Shown here: in pieces, positions 43,302 through 52,052 of the stretch | How positions within the stretch are numbered: the first letter of the stretch is position 1 | How the letters are laid out: each line of letters starts with the position of its first letter | Origin: UBA12202 sp049595035 | GTDB lineage: Bacteria > Pseudomonadota > Alphaproteobacteria > Puniceispirillales > UBA1172 | Reading direction: 5' to 3' | Assembly: GCA_049595035.1 (NCBI GenBank) | Contig: JBMYKD010000003.1 | Location: 1 to 64,000, forward strand | Length of the DNA stretch: 64,000 bases | Notes under the pieces: model-generated | What the model was told of the DNA's origin: nothing | What the model saw: only the letters and a program-made list of their open reading frames with translations | The model's database searches: none | Translations under genes and position numbers: made by a program

Positions 43302-43324
43302 TTTCCATCTCGGCAATATGGAAA
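43302..43324. promoter_or_regulatory. Operator-like dyad before the carnitine operon
   Basis: Arms TTTCCAT (43302-43308) and ATGGAAA (43318-43324) form a perfect 7-base inverted repeat around a 9-base spacer. It sits 18 bases before the BKACE ATG. A repressor bound there would block transcription or initiation of the operon. The binding protein is unknown. Confidence 0.4.
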
Positions 43325-43342
43325 TAAGATGAGGATTTGAAC

Positions 43343-44230
43343 ATGAATAGAGAAGTTTTTATTACCTGTGCCGTCACTGGTGCAGGTGAAACCACTGGTA
43401 AATCTGACCTGGTACCAGTTACCCCGAAACAGATTGCAGATGATGCTATCGCTGCCGCCAAGGCCGGTGCTGCTATTGCCCATTGTCATGTGCGTAACCC
43501 AGATACTGGCGCACCATCGCGTGATGTTGCCCTCTACCGTGAGGTAGTGGACCGGATCAGATCAGCCGATGAAGATGTTGTGATCAACCTGACCGCTGGC
43601 ATGGGTGGTGATATCATTATTGGTTCTGCGGAAAGCCCATTACCTCTGGCCGATGGCACGGATATGGCAGGGGCAACGGAAAGAGTGGAACATGTCACCA
43701 GCCTATTGCCTGAGATTTGCACACTGGATTGTGGAACCATGAATTTTTCCCATGGGGATTATATCATGGCCAATACACCATCTATGTTGCGAGCAATGGC
43801 AGGATTGATGCAGAAAGCTGGCGTACGCCCTGAAATTGAGGTGTTTGATACCGGGCATCTTGTTCTGGCCAAACAGCTGGTTAAAGAAGGCCTGATTGAT
43901 AATCCGGTCATGGTTCAGCTTTGTATGGGTATTCCTTATGGTGCGCCTGATGATCCTAACACACTGATGGCACTAGTTAATAATCTTCCTTCAGACTGGA
44001 TATATTCGGCCTTTGCTATTGGTCGCAACCAGCTACCATATGCAGCATTAGCCCCCATTGTAGGCGGGAATGTGCGTGTTGGGCTTGAGGATAATATCTA
44101 TCTTGAATATGGAAAGCTTGCGACGAATGCTCAGCTTGTTGAGCGGGCAGCTACTATACTTTCAGCTATGAATATCAAGATTCTTACGCCTGATGATGTA
44201 CGCAAGAAACTGAAACTCATCAAACGTTAG
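43343..44230 (+). CDS. BKACE-family dehydrocarnitine cleavage enzyme
   Basis: Beta-keto acid cleavage enzyme. In carnitine catabolism a BKACE condenses 3-dehydrocarnitine with acetyl-CoA to give betainyl-CoA and acetoacetate. ATG 43343 has GAGGA 7 bases upstream; an upstream TTG is not needed. The 295 residues show metal ligands in AIAHCHVRNPDTGAPSRD, the TAGMGGD loop and IEVFDTGHLVLAKQL. It is 11 bases before carnitine dehydrogenase, which makes the carnitine reading of this versatile family strong. Confidence 0.9.
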   Translation: MNREVFITCAVTGAGETTGKSDLVPVTPKQIADDAIAAAKAGAAIAHCHVRNPDTGAPSRDVALYREVVDRIRSADEDVVINLTAGMGGDIIIGSAESPLPLADGTDMAGATERVEHVTSLLPEICTLDCGTMNFSHGDYIMANTPSMLRAMAGLMQKAGVRPEIEVFDTGHLVLAKQLVKEGLIDNPVMVQLCMGIPYGAPDDPNTLMALVNNLPSDWIYSAFAIGRNQLPYAALAPIVGGNVRVGLEDNIYLEYGKLATNAQLVERAATILSAMNIKILTPDDVRKKLKLIKR

Positions 44231-44241
44231 AGGATAGATAT

Positions 44242-45720
44242 ATGTCGGCATCTATTAAAAAAGCGGCTGTCATAGGCGGCGGGGTTATCGGTGGGGGCTG
44301 GGTAGCGCGGCTGATGACAGCGGGTTATGATGTATCTGTTTTTGATCCTCACCCCCAAGCAGAAAAATATATCAATGATGTGATTGCCCGCAATGAAGTA
44401 GCCATGCTCCGCCTGTGGCCTGGCCAGACAACCGGACAGCGTGGCCGGGTGAGCTATGCCAAGACAATAGGTGATGCGGTTGATGGTGCTATGCTGGTGC
44501 AGGAATCTGTTCCGGAACGGCTGGCATTAAAACAGACTATTCATCAGGAAATCGGCGAAGCGATCACCGATAAGGCGATTATTGGTTCATCTACATCAGG
44601 GCTCCTGCCCAGTGATATTCAGGCCATGATGACCCATGCTGACCGGATGATGGTTGCCCACCCCTATAATCCGGTATATCTGTTGCCAGTAGTAGAAATC
44701 GTGGGTGGCGCGAAAACATCGGCCGAGGCCATTGATACGGCGATGACGTTATACAGCGAAATAGGTATGAAGCCTGTTCATATTGCCAAGGAAATTGATG
44801 CCTTTGTTGGTGATCGCCTGCTTGAAGCCATGTGGAGAGAATCCCTATGGCTGGTGAAAGAAGGGGTTGCCACAGCAGGTACGATTGATGATATCGTCAG
44901 GCATGGCCTTGGGATGCGCTTTGCCCAGATGGGACAGTTTATGACCTATCGGCTTGGTGGTGGTGAAGGTGGGTTCAGGCATTTTCTGGAACAGTTTGAA
45001 CCATCACTTAAATGGCCATGGACAAAATTGATGGATGTGCCGGAATGGACAGATGATCTGGTCGATAACATTGTCAGCCAGAGCGATGAACATACTGGCG
45101 GGCTGTCTGTTGGCGAGCTGGAAACCATCAGGGATAATAACCTTGTGGATTTTCTCAAAGTCTTGCGGCGAAACAACTGGGGAGCAGGAACTGCGCTTAA
45201 AAATCCCGCTGATATGACAGCTCAGCTGCCTGATCAGATGGATGCATCCGCGATACCGCTTATCACCTGGCAGGGTGACGTTCAAGAAGACTGGGCGGAT
45301 TACAACAACCATATGACAGAGTTTCGCTATCTGGAAGTGTTCAGCATGGCAACCGATAAATTATTATTCGGATGTGGTGCTGGCCCCGCCTATGTAAAAG
45401 AAGGCTATTCTTTTTATACGGTTGAAACACATATCCGTCATCTGGATGAAATTGCCATTGGAGAGCCCATTCATGTGGAAACACGATTGATCCATTATGA
45501 TGGTAAAAAACTGCATCTCTATCATGATATGTATGGCGGCAAGGATAAACGGCTTTTAGCCACAGGTGAGCATATGTTGCTGCATGTTGATATGAATGCC
45601 GGACGTGCCGCGCCAATGCCTGACCATATCGCCATGGCTTTTGGCCAAATAGCTGATGCCCAGAAAGATTTGCCAGCACCAGATGCGGTAGGTGCGGCTA
45701 TCGGCATGAAACGGAAATAA
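44242..45720 (+). CDS. L-carnitine dehydrogenase fused to betainyl-CoA thioesterase
   Basis: Two-domain enzyme of 492 residues. Residues about 1-320 are a 3-hydroxyacyl-CoA-dehydrogenase-type fold (AVIGGGVIGGGWVARLMTAG, AHPYNPVYLLPVVEIVGGAK, DAFVGDRLLEAMWRESLW) that oxidises carnitine to 3-dehydrocarnitine with NAD. Residues about 335-490 are a hot-dog thioesterase (VQEDWADYNNHMTEFRYLEV) expected to hydrolyse betainyl-CoA to glycine betaine. This fusion is known from aerobic carnitine users such as rhizobia. AGAGGA precedes the ATG. Together with BKACE it completes carnitine to betaine conversion. Confidence 0.92.
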   Translation: MSASIKKAAVIGGGVIGGGWVARLMTAGYDVSVFDPHPQAEKYINDVIARNEVAMLRLWPGQTTGQRGRVSYAKTIGDAVDGAMLVQESVPERLALKQTIHQEIGEAITDKAIIGSSTSGLLPSDIQAMMTHADRMMVAHPYNPVYLLPVVEIVGGAKTSAEAIDTAMTLYSEIGMKPVHIAKEIDAFVGDRLLEAMWRESLWLVKEGVATAGTIDDIVRHGLGMRFAQMGQFMTYRLGGGEGGFRHFLEQFEPSLKWPWTKLMDVPEWTDDLVDNIVSQSDEHTGGLSVGELETIRDNNLVDFLKVLRRNNWGAGTALKNPADMTAQLPDQMDASAIPLITWQGDVQEDWADYNNHMTEFRYLEVFSMATDKLLFGCGAGPAYVKEGYSFYTVETHIRHLDEIAIGEPIHVETRLIHYDGKKLHLYHDMYGGKDKRLLATGEHMLLHVDMNAGRAAPMPDHIAMAFGQIADAQKDLPAPDAVGAAIGMKRK

Positions 45721-45762
45721 TCTTATTGCTAGAATAATGCATGATACATATGGGAGAGCAAT

Positions 45763-46923
45763 GTGCATTTTGGATTAACCGAAGAACAGACTATGATTGT
45801 GGATACCGTTCGCGATTTTGTTGAAAAGGAAATCTATCCACATGAAAATAAAGTCGAAGAATTGGGGTATGTGCCTCAGGACATAGCTGACGATATTAAA
45901 TCCAAGGTTCTGAATATGGGATTTTACGCGCCAAATTTTCCTGAAGAAGTTGGCGGCGGCGGCCTTAACCATCTGGAGTTTGCTCTGCTTGAACGCGAAC
46001 TTGGGCGTGGATCCATGGCATTGACGCATTTCTGGGGACGTCCACAGAATATCCTGATGGCATGTGAAGGTGAACAGAAAGAACGCTATCTATACCCTGC
46101 TATTAAAGGCGAGCGTATGGATGCACTGGCAATGACAGAACCCGATGCTGGTTCTGATGTGCGCAGCATGAAAACATTCGCGAAAAAAGATGGCAGTGAC
46201 TGGATCATTAATGGCACCAAGCACTTCATATCTGGCGCTGCCCATGCGGATTTTGTTATTGTATTTATTGCTACCGGTGAAGATGACACGCCGAAAGGCC
46301 CGAAAAAGAGAATTACCTGTTTTCTGGTAGATCGTGGCCATCCCGGATTTGAAATTAAGCCGGGGTATAAATCACTGTCGCACCGCGGGTATGATAATAT
46401 GATCCTCACCTTTGATGATTGCCGTATTCCGCATAGCCAGGTTCTAGGTGAGGTTGATGGCGGCTTTGATGTCATGAACACATGGCTTTATGCTACCAGA
46501 ATCACGGTTGCCACAATGTCGGTTGGTCGCGCTAGACGGGTGTTTGACTATGCGCTGCAATACGCGGTTGAACGCAAACAATTTGGACAGCAAATTGGAA
46601 AATTTCAGGGGGTTAGCTTTAAGCTGGCCGATATGATTACTGAAATTGACGCTGCCGACTGGTTGACGCTTTCTTCGGCATGGCGGCTTGATGAAGGGCT
46701 TGAAGCCAATCGGGAAATTGCATCTGCCAAAGTCTATGCATCTGAAGTGCTGGCACGCGTGACCGATGAAGCCATTCAGATTTATGGTGGCATGGGATTG
46801 ATGAATGACCTGCCGCTTGAACGGTTCTGGCGTGATGCCAGAGTCGAGCGTATCTGGGATGGTACATCGGAAATCCAGCGTCATATTATCAGCCGTGATT
46901 TATTACGGCGGCTTGGTGGTTAA
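45763..46923 (+). CDS. Acyl-CoA dehydrogenase, likely gamma-butyrobetainyl-CoA
   Basis: FAD-dependent acyl-CoA dehydrogenase, 386 residues, starting at GTG 45763 (GGGAG upstream; the overlapping ATG is out of frame). The family segments are clear: AMTEPDAGSDVRSMKTFAKK, YALQYAVERKQFGQQIGKFQ, IQIYGGMGLMNDLPLERFWR. The C-terminal catalytic segment reads ERIWDGTSEIQR, with Asp where MCAD-type enzymes have the base Glu. From context it should form crotonobetainyl-CoA from gamma-butyrobetainyl-CoA. Its stop shares one base with the start of the CoA ligase gene. Confidence 0.85.
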   Translation: MHFGLTEEQTMIVDTVRDFVEKEIYPHENKVEELGYVPQDIADDIKSKVLNMGFYAPNFPEEVGGGGLNHLEFALLERELGRGSMALTHFWGRPQNILMACEGEQKERYLYPAIKGERMDALAMTEPDAGSDVRSMKTFAKKDGSDWIINGTKHFISGAAHADFVIVFIATGEDDTPKGPKKRITCFLVDRGHPGFEIKPGYKSLSHRGYDNMILTFDDCRIPHSQVLGEVDGGFDVMNTWLYATRITVATMSVGRARRVFDYALQYAVERKQFGQQIGKFQGVSFKLADMITEIDAADWLTLSSAWRLDEGLEANREIASAKVYASEVLARVTDEAIQIYGGMGLMNDLPLERFWRDARVERIWDGTSEIQRHIISRDLLRRLGG

Positions 46924-49004
46924 TGGCGACGATACAGCGACCGCCTGAACACAGTAGCAGACATGTTGATATGTCTGCTTCCCTGACCCGTCTGTTGCGG
47001 CCGTCCAGCATTGCTGTCATTGGTGGTAAATGGGCAGAAGCGGTTGTCTTAAGCTGTGCCGAAGTAGGATTTAAAGGTGATATCTGGCCAGTGCATCCGC
47101 ATAAAGATACGGTGGCCGGACATAAAGCCTATCCTGATCTGGCATCATTGCCGGCCGCGCCTGACGCCGTTTTTCTGGGCGTTAATCGCAAAACCAGCAT
47201 TACTATGATCAAAGAGCTTTCAGCAATGGGTGCGGGCGGTGTTGTGGCTTTTGCATCCGGATTTGCCGAGGTCCCGGACGGTAAGGTCTATCAGGATGAA
47301 TTGATTGCATCAGCGGGGCAAATGGCTGTGCTGGGGCCGAATTGCTATGGGATGATCAATTATCTGGATGGGGCATTGTTATGGCCGGACGTTCATGGTG
47401 GTGATCCGGTTGATCAAGGTGTTGCCATCATCACGCAATCGTCCAATCTGGCTATTAATCTGACCATGCAATTAGGTGGTCTGCCCCTAGCCTATACCCT
47501 GACGCTAGGTAATCAGGCCATGATAGGAATGGCAGACCTGATCAGAGTTGTTGCGGCTGATGACAGGGTTACGGCTATCGGACTTCATATTGAAGGCATC
47601 AATGATCCCGTGGCTTTTGCTGAAGCTGTTCATGAAGCCAAAGCAAAGGGTAAGAATATCCTAGCCCTGAAAGCCGGATTGAGTGAGGCGGCGCAACATA
47701 TGACGATATCGCATACAGCGTCACTGGCAGGTGGCAATGCGGCATCAGAAGCATTTTTTGATGCTATCGGTGTCGGTGTTGTTCATTCCATCGAAGAATT
47801 GCTGGGCGGGTTGTCGCTATTGCATTGTTTTGGTCAGATTGATGATCCTAGCCTTATGACCATGTCCTGTTCAGGGGGGGAAGCGTCTATTGTGGCAGAT
47901 GCAGCAATGCGCGGGAATATTCCCATGCCAGCGCTAACCCAAGCCGTGATCGAACAGATTAAAGCTACTGTTAATCCGTTGGTAACCGTCAGCAATCCTT
48001 TTGATTATCACACCTTTGACTGGGGTGATGGGGAACGGTTAACAAAAACCTTTACGGCCTGCATGTCGGCAGGGATTGGGTTAACGGCGTTGATTATAGA
48101 TTTTCCGAAACCTGCGCTGGGGCGTGCCGAAGCATGGCAGACGGCCATCGAATCCATACTGGTGGCAAGTCATGCCACCGGAGCAAAAGCGATTATTCTG
48201 GCCAGCATGGCAGAGGGCATACCCCATGAAAATGCCCGCTGGTTGATGGCGCATGGCATTCCCGCCCTGCGTGGCTTTGATCATAGTATTGCGGCCATCA
48301 AGGCGGCATTCATGGCATCACGGAAAAAACCGCGGATTTCTCTGGCTGGCATCACACCATCACCGGGTGATGCTATCGCTTATGATGAAGTGCGTGCCAA
48401 AACCCTGCTGGGGGCATCGGGGGTAGATATTCCTGAAGGTGGAATAGCCAGAAGCCGCGTTCATGCTATCCAGTTGGCTGGCCATCGGACAGTTGTGATG
48501 AAAGCAGTATCAGCTGAGCTAAGCCATAAAACAGAATTAGGGGCAGTTCGGTTAAATATCAGCGGACAGGATATGATAGCGGAAGCCTATGACAGTCTTA
48601 GAGTGATCAGCCCTGATATTCTGGTAGAAGAGATGATTGATGATTGTGTGGCCGAGCTTATCATTGGGGTGAGTCATGATCCGGTGGTTGGGCTTTATCT
48701 CATGCTGGGCTCTGGTGGGGTGATGGCAGAATTAATGCGTGATACCATAACCCTGATGCTTGGATTGCCCCGTGACCAGATCAGGGAAGCGGTGCTTTCC
48801 CTTAAAGCAGGGCAGTTGATGAAAGGGTGGCGCGGTCAGCCGCAAGGGGATATTGACGCCGCCATTGATGCGATCATGGCTATTCAGTCTGTCGCGCTTT
48901 TACATGAAAAACAGATCAGCGAACTTGAAGTTAACCCCCTGATGGTTAGGCCTGTAGGCAAGGGTGCGGTGGCGGTGGACGCGCTGATCCGGATGCGGCC
49001 GTGA
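46923..49004 (+). CDS. ADP-forming acyl-CoA synthetase
   Basis: NDP-forming acyl-CoA ligase in a single 693-residue chain. Residues about 20-115 are the CoA-binding Rossmann domain (LLRPSSIAVIGGKWAEAVVL). The phosphorylated-His region is TISHTASLAGGNAASEAFF (about residues 261-279). Residues about 475-690 are an ATP-grasp domain (TVVMKAVSAELSHKTELGAV). In E. coli, butyrobetaine/carnitine is activated by AMP-forming CaiC or the CoA-transferase CaiB; here this enzyme probably takes that job. Position between ACAD and CaiD supports activation of gamma-butyrobetaine or carnitine, but the substrate is inferred. Confidence 0.85.
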   Translation: MATIQRPPEHSSRHVDMSASLTRLLRPSSIAVIGGKWAEAVVLSCAEVGFKGDIWPVHPHKDTVAGHKAYPDLASLPAAPDAVFLGVNRKTSITMIKELSAMGAGGVVAFASGFAEVPDGKVYQDELIASAGQMAVLGPNCYGMINYLDGALLWPDVHGGDPVDQGVAIITQSSNLAINLTMQLGGLPLAYTLTLGNQAMIGMADLIRVVAADDRVTAIGLHIEGINDPVAFAEAVHEAKAKGKNILALKAGLSEAAQHMTISHTASLAGGNAASEAFFDAIGVGVVHSIEELLGGLSLLHCFGQIDDPSLMTMSCSGGEASIVADAAMRGNIPMPALTQAVIEQIKATVNPLVTVSNPFDYHTFDWGDGERLTKTFTACMSAGIGLTALIIDFPKPALGRAEAWQTAIESILVASHATGAKAIILASMAEGIPHENARWLMAHGIPALRGFDHSIAAIKAAFMASRKKPRISLAGITPSPGDAIAYDEVRAKTLLGASGVDIPEGGIARSRVHAIQLAGHRTVVMKAVSAELSHKTELGAVRLNISGQDMIAEAYDSLRVISPDILVEEMIDDCVAELIIGVSHDPVVGLYLMLGSGGVMAELMRDTITLMLGLPRDQIREAVLSLKAGQLMKGWRGQPQGDIDAAIDAIMAIQSVALLHEKQISELEVNPLMVRPVGKGAVAVDALIRMRP

Positions 49005-49037
49005 TCATGATGGATTTGGACAGGAAAGGATATCACC

Positions 49038-49820
49038 ATGTCTGAGGTAATTAAAACAACCCGCAAGAATGGCATATTTCATATCATTCTAGATAGACCC
49101 AAAGCCAATGCCATTGATCTTGAAACAAGCCGGCAGATGGGTGAAGTGTTCAAAACATTCCGCGATGATCCCGCATGTCGGGTCGCCATTGTCAGCACGG
49201 CGGGTGATAAGTTTTTCTGTGCTGGCTGGGATCTGAAAGCGGCAGCAGATGGGGATGCTGTTGACGGTGATTATGGTGTTGGCGGATTTGGCGGGCTTCA
49301 GGAATTGCGAGACATGAATAAGCCGGTGATTGCTGCGGTTGAGGGCATGGCAGTCGGTGGCGGGTTTGAGCTGGCATTATCCTGTGATCTGATTTATTGC
49401 ACCAGTGAAAGCCGCTTTGCCCTGCCAGAAATTAAGGCTGGAACCCTTGCTGATGCCGCGACGGTAAAATTGCCGAAACGCATTCCATATCATGTGGCGA
49501 TGGAAATGTTGTTTCTTGGCCGCTGGATGGATGCAGTAGAAGCCAAGCATCATGGGCTGGTCAATGATATCCTGGCACCTGATATGTTGATGGATCATGT
49601 CTGGAAGGTAGCGGAAATGCTGGCATCGGGCCCGCCACTTGTGTTTGCCAGCATCAAGGAAGTGGTGCGTGAAGCCGAAGATTCCAGTTTTCAGGATATG
49701 ATGAATAGGATAACGAAACGACAGCTGAAAACCGTCGATGTGCTTTACGATAGCGATGACAATCTGGAAGGTGCGCGAGCCTTTTCTGAAAAGCGTGACC
49801 CTGTCTGGAAAGGGCGTTGA
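49038..49820 (+). CDS. caiD: Crotonobetainyl-CoA hydratase CaiD-like
   Basis: Enoyl-CoA hydratase family, 260 residues. It is close to E. coli CaiD in length and text: RPKANAIDLETSRQMGEVFK, FFCAGWDLKAAADGDAVDGD, and the end AFSEKRDPVWKGR. The two catalytic glutamates fall at residues 111 (GGGFELALS) and 131 (ALPEIKAG), as in E. coli CaiD. It would hydrate crotonobetainyl-CoA to carnitinyl-CoA. It is the last gene of the apparent butyrobetaine/carnitine operon, 33 bases after the CoA ligase. Confidence 0.9.
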   Translation: MSEVIKTTRKNGIFHIILDRPKANAIDLETSRQMGEVFKTFRDDPACRVAIVSTAGDKFFCAGWDLKAAADGDAVDGDYGVGGFGGLQELRDMNKPVIAAVEGMAVGGGFELALSCDLIYCTSESRFALPEIKAGTLADAATVKLPKRIPYHVAMEMLFLGRWMDAVEAKHHGLVNDILAPDMLMDHVWKVAEMLASGPPLVFASIKEVVREAEDSSFQDMMNRITKRQLKTVDVLYDSDDNLEGARAFSEKRDPVWKGR

Positions 49821-49874
49821 TTTTTAATCTGTCTGCAACATGTCTAATCATATGACATTATCATGAGGATTGTT

Positions 49875-50372
49875 ATGACAGATTGTTTTTATAGAATGGG
49901 TTTGCGCGGCTGGATATTGATTTTTGCTGTTACTCTAGTCGCGGGGTTGCTGGGGTTTAGTAAACAAAGTCTGGCCGCTGGTGGCGGTGATTATACGGCT
50001 ACCCCAACGACGCCGCCAGCCATTGCCAAAGCCCAGAAAGCTATTAACAAAAATGATTTTGCAGCGGCATATGCCATCCTTTCGCAAAACGAAAACCAGT
50101 ATAAGAATAATGCTGACCTGTATAATCTGATGGGGTTTTCGGCGCGTAAACTTGGCCGCTATGATGACAGTATGGCATATTATACAAAAGCGCTGGATAT
50201 AAACCCGAAGCATAAAGGCGCCCTTGAATATATGGGTGAACTATATCTAACATTAGAACAGCCGGAAAAGGCGAAAGCATTGCTGGCGCGTCTTGAACAG
50301 ATTTGCACATTTGGCTGTGAAGAAAAGCGGGAATTACAAGAAGCAATTGCTAAATGGGAAGCGGAAAACTAA
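49875..50372 (+). CDS. Secreted TPR protein
   Basis: A 165-residue protein with a signal peptide (about residues 1-35, ending SLAAGGG) and two or three tetratricopeptide repeats (NADLYNLMGFSARKLGRYDD, then YYTKALDINPKHKGALEYMG). ATG 49875 has GAGG before it and is preferred to 49863. It probably acts in the periplasm as a protein-binding scaffold. Its stop overlaps the stop of the opposing gene by 4 bases. A link to the carnitine operon upstream is not evident. Confidence 0.83.
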   Translation: MTDCFYRMGLRGWILIFAVTLVAGLLGFSKQSLAAGGGDYTATPTTPPAIAKAQKAINKNDFAAAYAILSQNENQYKNNADLYNLMGFSARKLGRYDDSMAYYTKALDINPKHKGALEYMGELYLTLEQPEKAKALLARLEQICTFGCEEKRELQEAIAKWEAEN

Positions 50373-50848
50373 TTATCCAGTTTTCCATCACGGCGTAATT
50401 GATCAAGCATGGCTCGTGCCGCGGGGCTCAGGTCATCTGTATCCGGATGAACAGATGGGTCAGCTGATGTTGCCGCCTGATTATTGCCCTCCATACTGGT
50501 TTCAACAATGGTGCCAGCGATATCATCTGCAATATTAACCGGATATAATGGCAGGTCTGGATGCGATAGCTGTGATAACGTCCGGGTCAGCCGTTTTGAC
50601 ATTCTGGATGTATGCCGGTCAGACCGGGTATTTGTTTCCTTTGGTGATTTTAACTGCTTTGGCGGTGCGGGAAATAACCAGTTGAATATCAGCGACAAGA
50701 TAAGGATGGCCGCGCAGATAAATAATATGGCGGTTTCAAGAGGATAGGTTTCCGTATATGGGATCAACCATGGCACATATGTCAGCATATCCGTCATAAT
50801 GGGCTGACCATAAAAATCGATGACATAATTTTCTATACGATTAATCAT
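50369..50848 (-). CDS. Unknown single-pass membrane protein
   Basis: A 159-residue protein with one strong hydrophobic helix at about residues 39-60 (AILFICAAILILSLIFNWLF), then a basic linker and a Ser/Thr/Asp-rich region. It ends with LSPAARAMLDQLRRDGKLDN, a short helix often seen at C-termini of small envelope proteins. No family is recognised. It is coupled to the next gene by a 4-base overlap and may share function with it. Confidence 0.65.
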   Translation of the reverse strand: MINRIENYVIDFYGQPIMTDMLTYVPWLIPYTETYPLETAILFICAAILILSLIFNWLFPAPPKQLKSPKETNTRSDRHTSRMSKRLTRTLSQLSHPDLPLYPVNIADDIAGTIVETSMEGNNQAATSADPSVHPDTDDLSPAARAMLDQLRRDGKLDN

Positions 50849-51351
50849 GCCGGTGCTTTCATAAAACGAGTGACAAATTCATGAGCGAGTTGCGGGGATA
50901 ATCGCGCTTTATCCTTTTCCCATGGGCGGTCAGCCATGGGAATATCGTCTATCGGGGCTAGTTTTTTCCCCATCCACCACGCCATAATTGGTGCCTTGGG
51001 TTTTGGTTTGCGGGTTAGCATTAAGCGGCCCTGGCTTAGTGAGGCGAGATGTATCCACATGTCAGCCAGACTTCCGATGGTATCCTCAAGGCGGGTTTTG
51101 CGGGACATGATGAGCCGAAAATCCTGCCTTGGTTCGGGTATTCCCCTTTTTATGGTGGATAAGGCATCTTCGTTGGGCAGATTGAGCCGGATAGACGTAT
51201 CTAAAGCTGTGGGATCATTAACAAGACCAAAATCGACCTGCAGGCGGGACTGATCCTGTGGCGCAATTAATCTATTCTGGAAATAGGCACATGCTGTCTG
51301 GCCAATTTCTGTTACTAGCGGATCAAGGTTAAGAACATAAAACGAAATCAT
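50845..51351 (-). CDS. Unknown protein
   Basis: A 168-residue soluble protein with no recognised family. It begins MISFYVLNLDPLVTEIGQTA and contains the segment RLEDTIGSLADMWIHLASLS. It has no signal peptide or membrane helix. It lies between the IscU/SufU-like gene and the membrane-protein gene on the same strand, with a 78-base gap to the former and a 4-base overlap with the latter. The function cannot be inferred. Confidence 0.65.
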   Translation of the reverse strand: MISFYVLNLDPLVTEIGQTACAYFQNRLIAPQDQSRLQVDFGLVNDPTALDTSIRLNLPNEDALSTIKRGIPEPRQDFRLIMSRKTRLEDTIGSLADMWIHLASLSQGRLMLTRKPKPKAPIMAWWMGKKLAPIDDIPMADRPWEKDKARLSPQLAHEFVTRFMKAPA

Positions 51352-51429
51352 TTTTTTCTTTTCTCATTCCTCTGATTAGATACATAATCTAATGCAAAGA
51401 TGATCATGCTTGCAAGTGATCTGTCATGG

Positions 51430-51885
51430 TCATGTCTGGCTGTAAAGATCAAGCGGTGACCGGAGAGCAAGTGCATAAGCTTCAAACGGTAGGGTGGCAC
51501 AGCGTATGCGGTTGCGATAATGCCATTTGACAGGCATGAGAGGTTCCAGCGCGGTATGTAACAGATCATGATCATCCTGATTGGCAAACCAGAGAGGGAT
51601 ATCGGCAATGATCTGCTTGAACATGGTGCTATCTATGCCGGTGGTCAGCGTATCGGCAAAATGATGAATTAATCCGGCAGATGCTTCACAGATAGCGCAT
51701 CCCCGAACCGTTATGGCCATGGCTTTGGCTGACTGATGGTCCATAGCTAGGGCAACCGTGACTTTATCCCCGCAAGACGGGTTGAGCATTTCCGCCTTAT
51801 GGGTGGGCTTATCCAGCATCTTATCTTGCCGTGCCAGCCGTGCTAATGCCAATAATTGATCTTGATAAAGACGATCCTGTGACAC
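51430..51885 (-). CDS. IscU/SufU-like iron-sulfur scaffold protein
   Basis: NifU/IscU-family protein (151 residues), starting at GTG 51885 with AAGGAG upstream. The three scaffold cysteines are visible in AEMLNPSCGDKVTVAL, ITVRGCAICEASAGLI and RNRIRCATLPFEAYAL, the SufU pattern. Such proteins assemble Fe-S clusters or relay sulfur for the Suf system. No suf genes are adjacent in this window. It is probably needed by the many Fe-S proteins here, but no specific link is shown. Confidence 0.85.
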   Translation of the reverse strand: MSQDRLYQDQLLALARLARQDKMLDKPTHKAEMLNPSCGDKVTVALAMDHQSAKAMAITVRGCAICEASAGLIHHFADTLTTGIDSTMFKQIIADIPLWFANQDDHDLLHTALEPLMPVKWHYRNRIRCATLPFEAYALALRSPLDLYSQT

Positions 51886-52052
51886 GTCTTATTCTCCTTG
51901 CCAATACCTTTGCTTTTGATATCTCACTATTTTTCAGTTATGGTCATGATATGTCATTGTCATGATACTGTCATTAGTCATCACTATTAATGTCTAAATA
52001 TAATAAGTAAATGATCATGATATTTTGTTACATAAAGGAAGGCCTAAATAAA

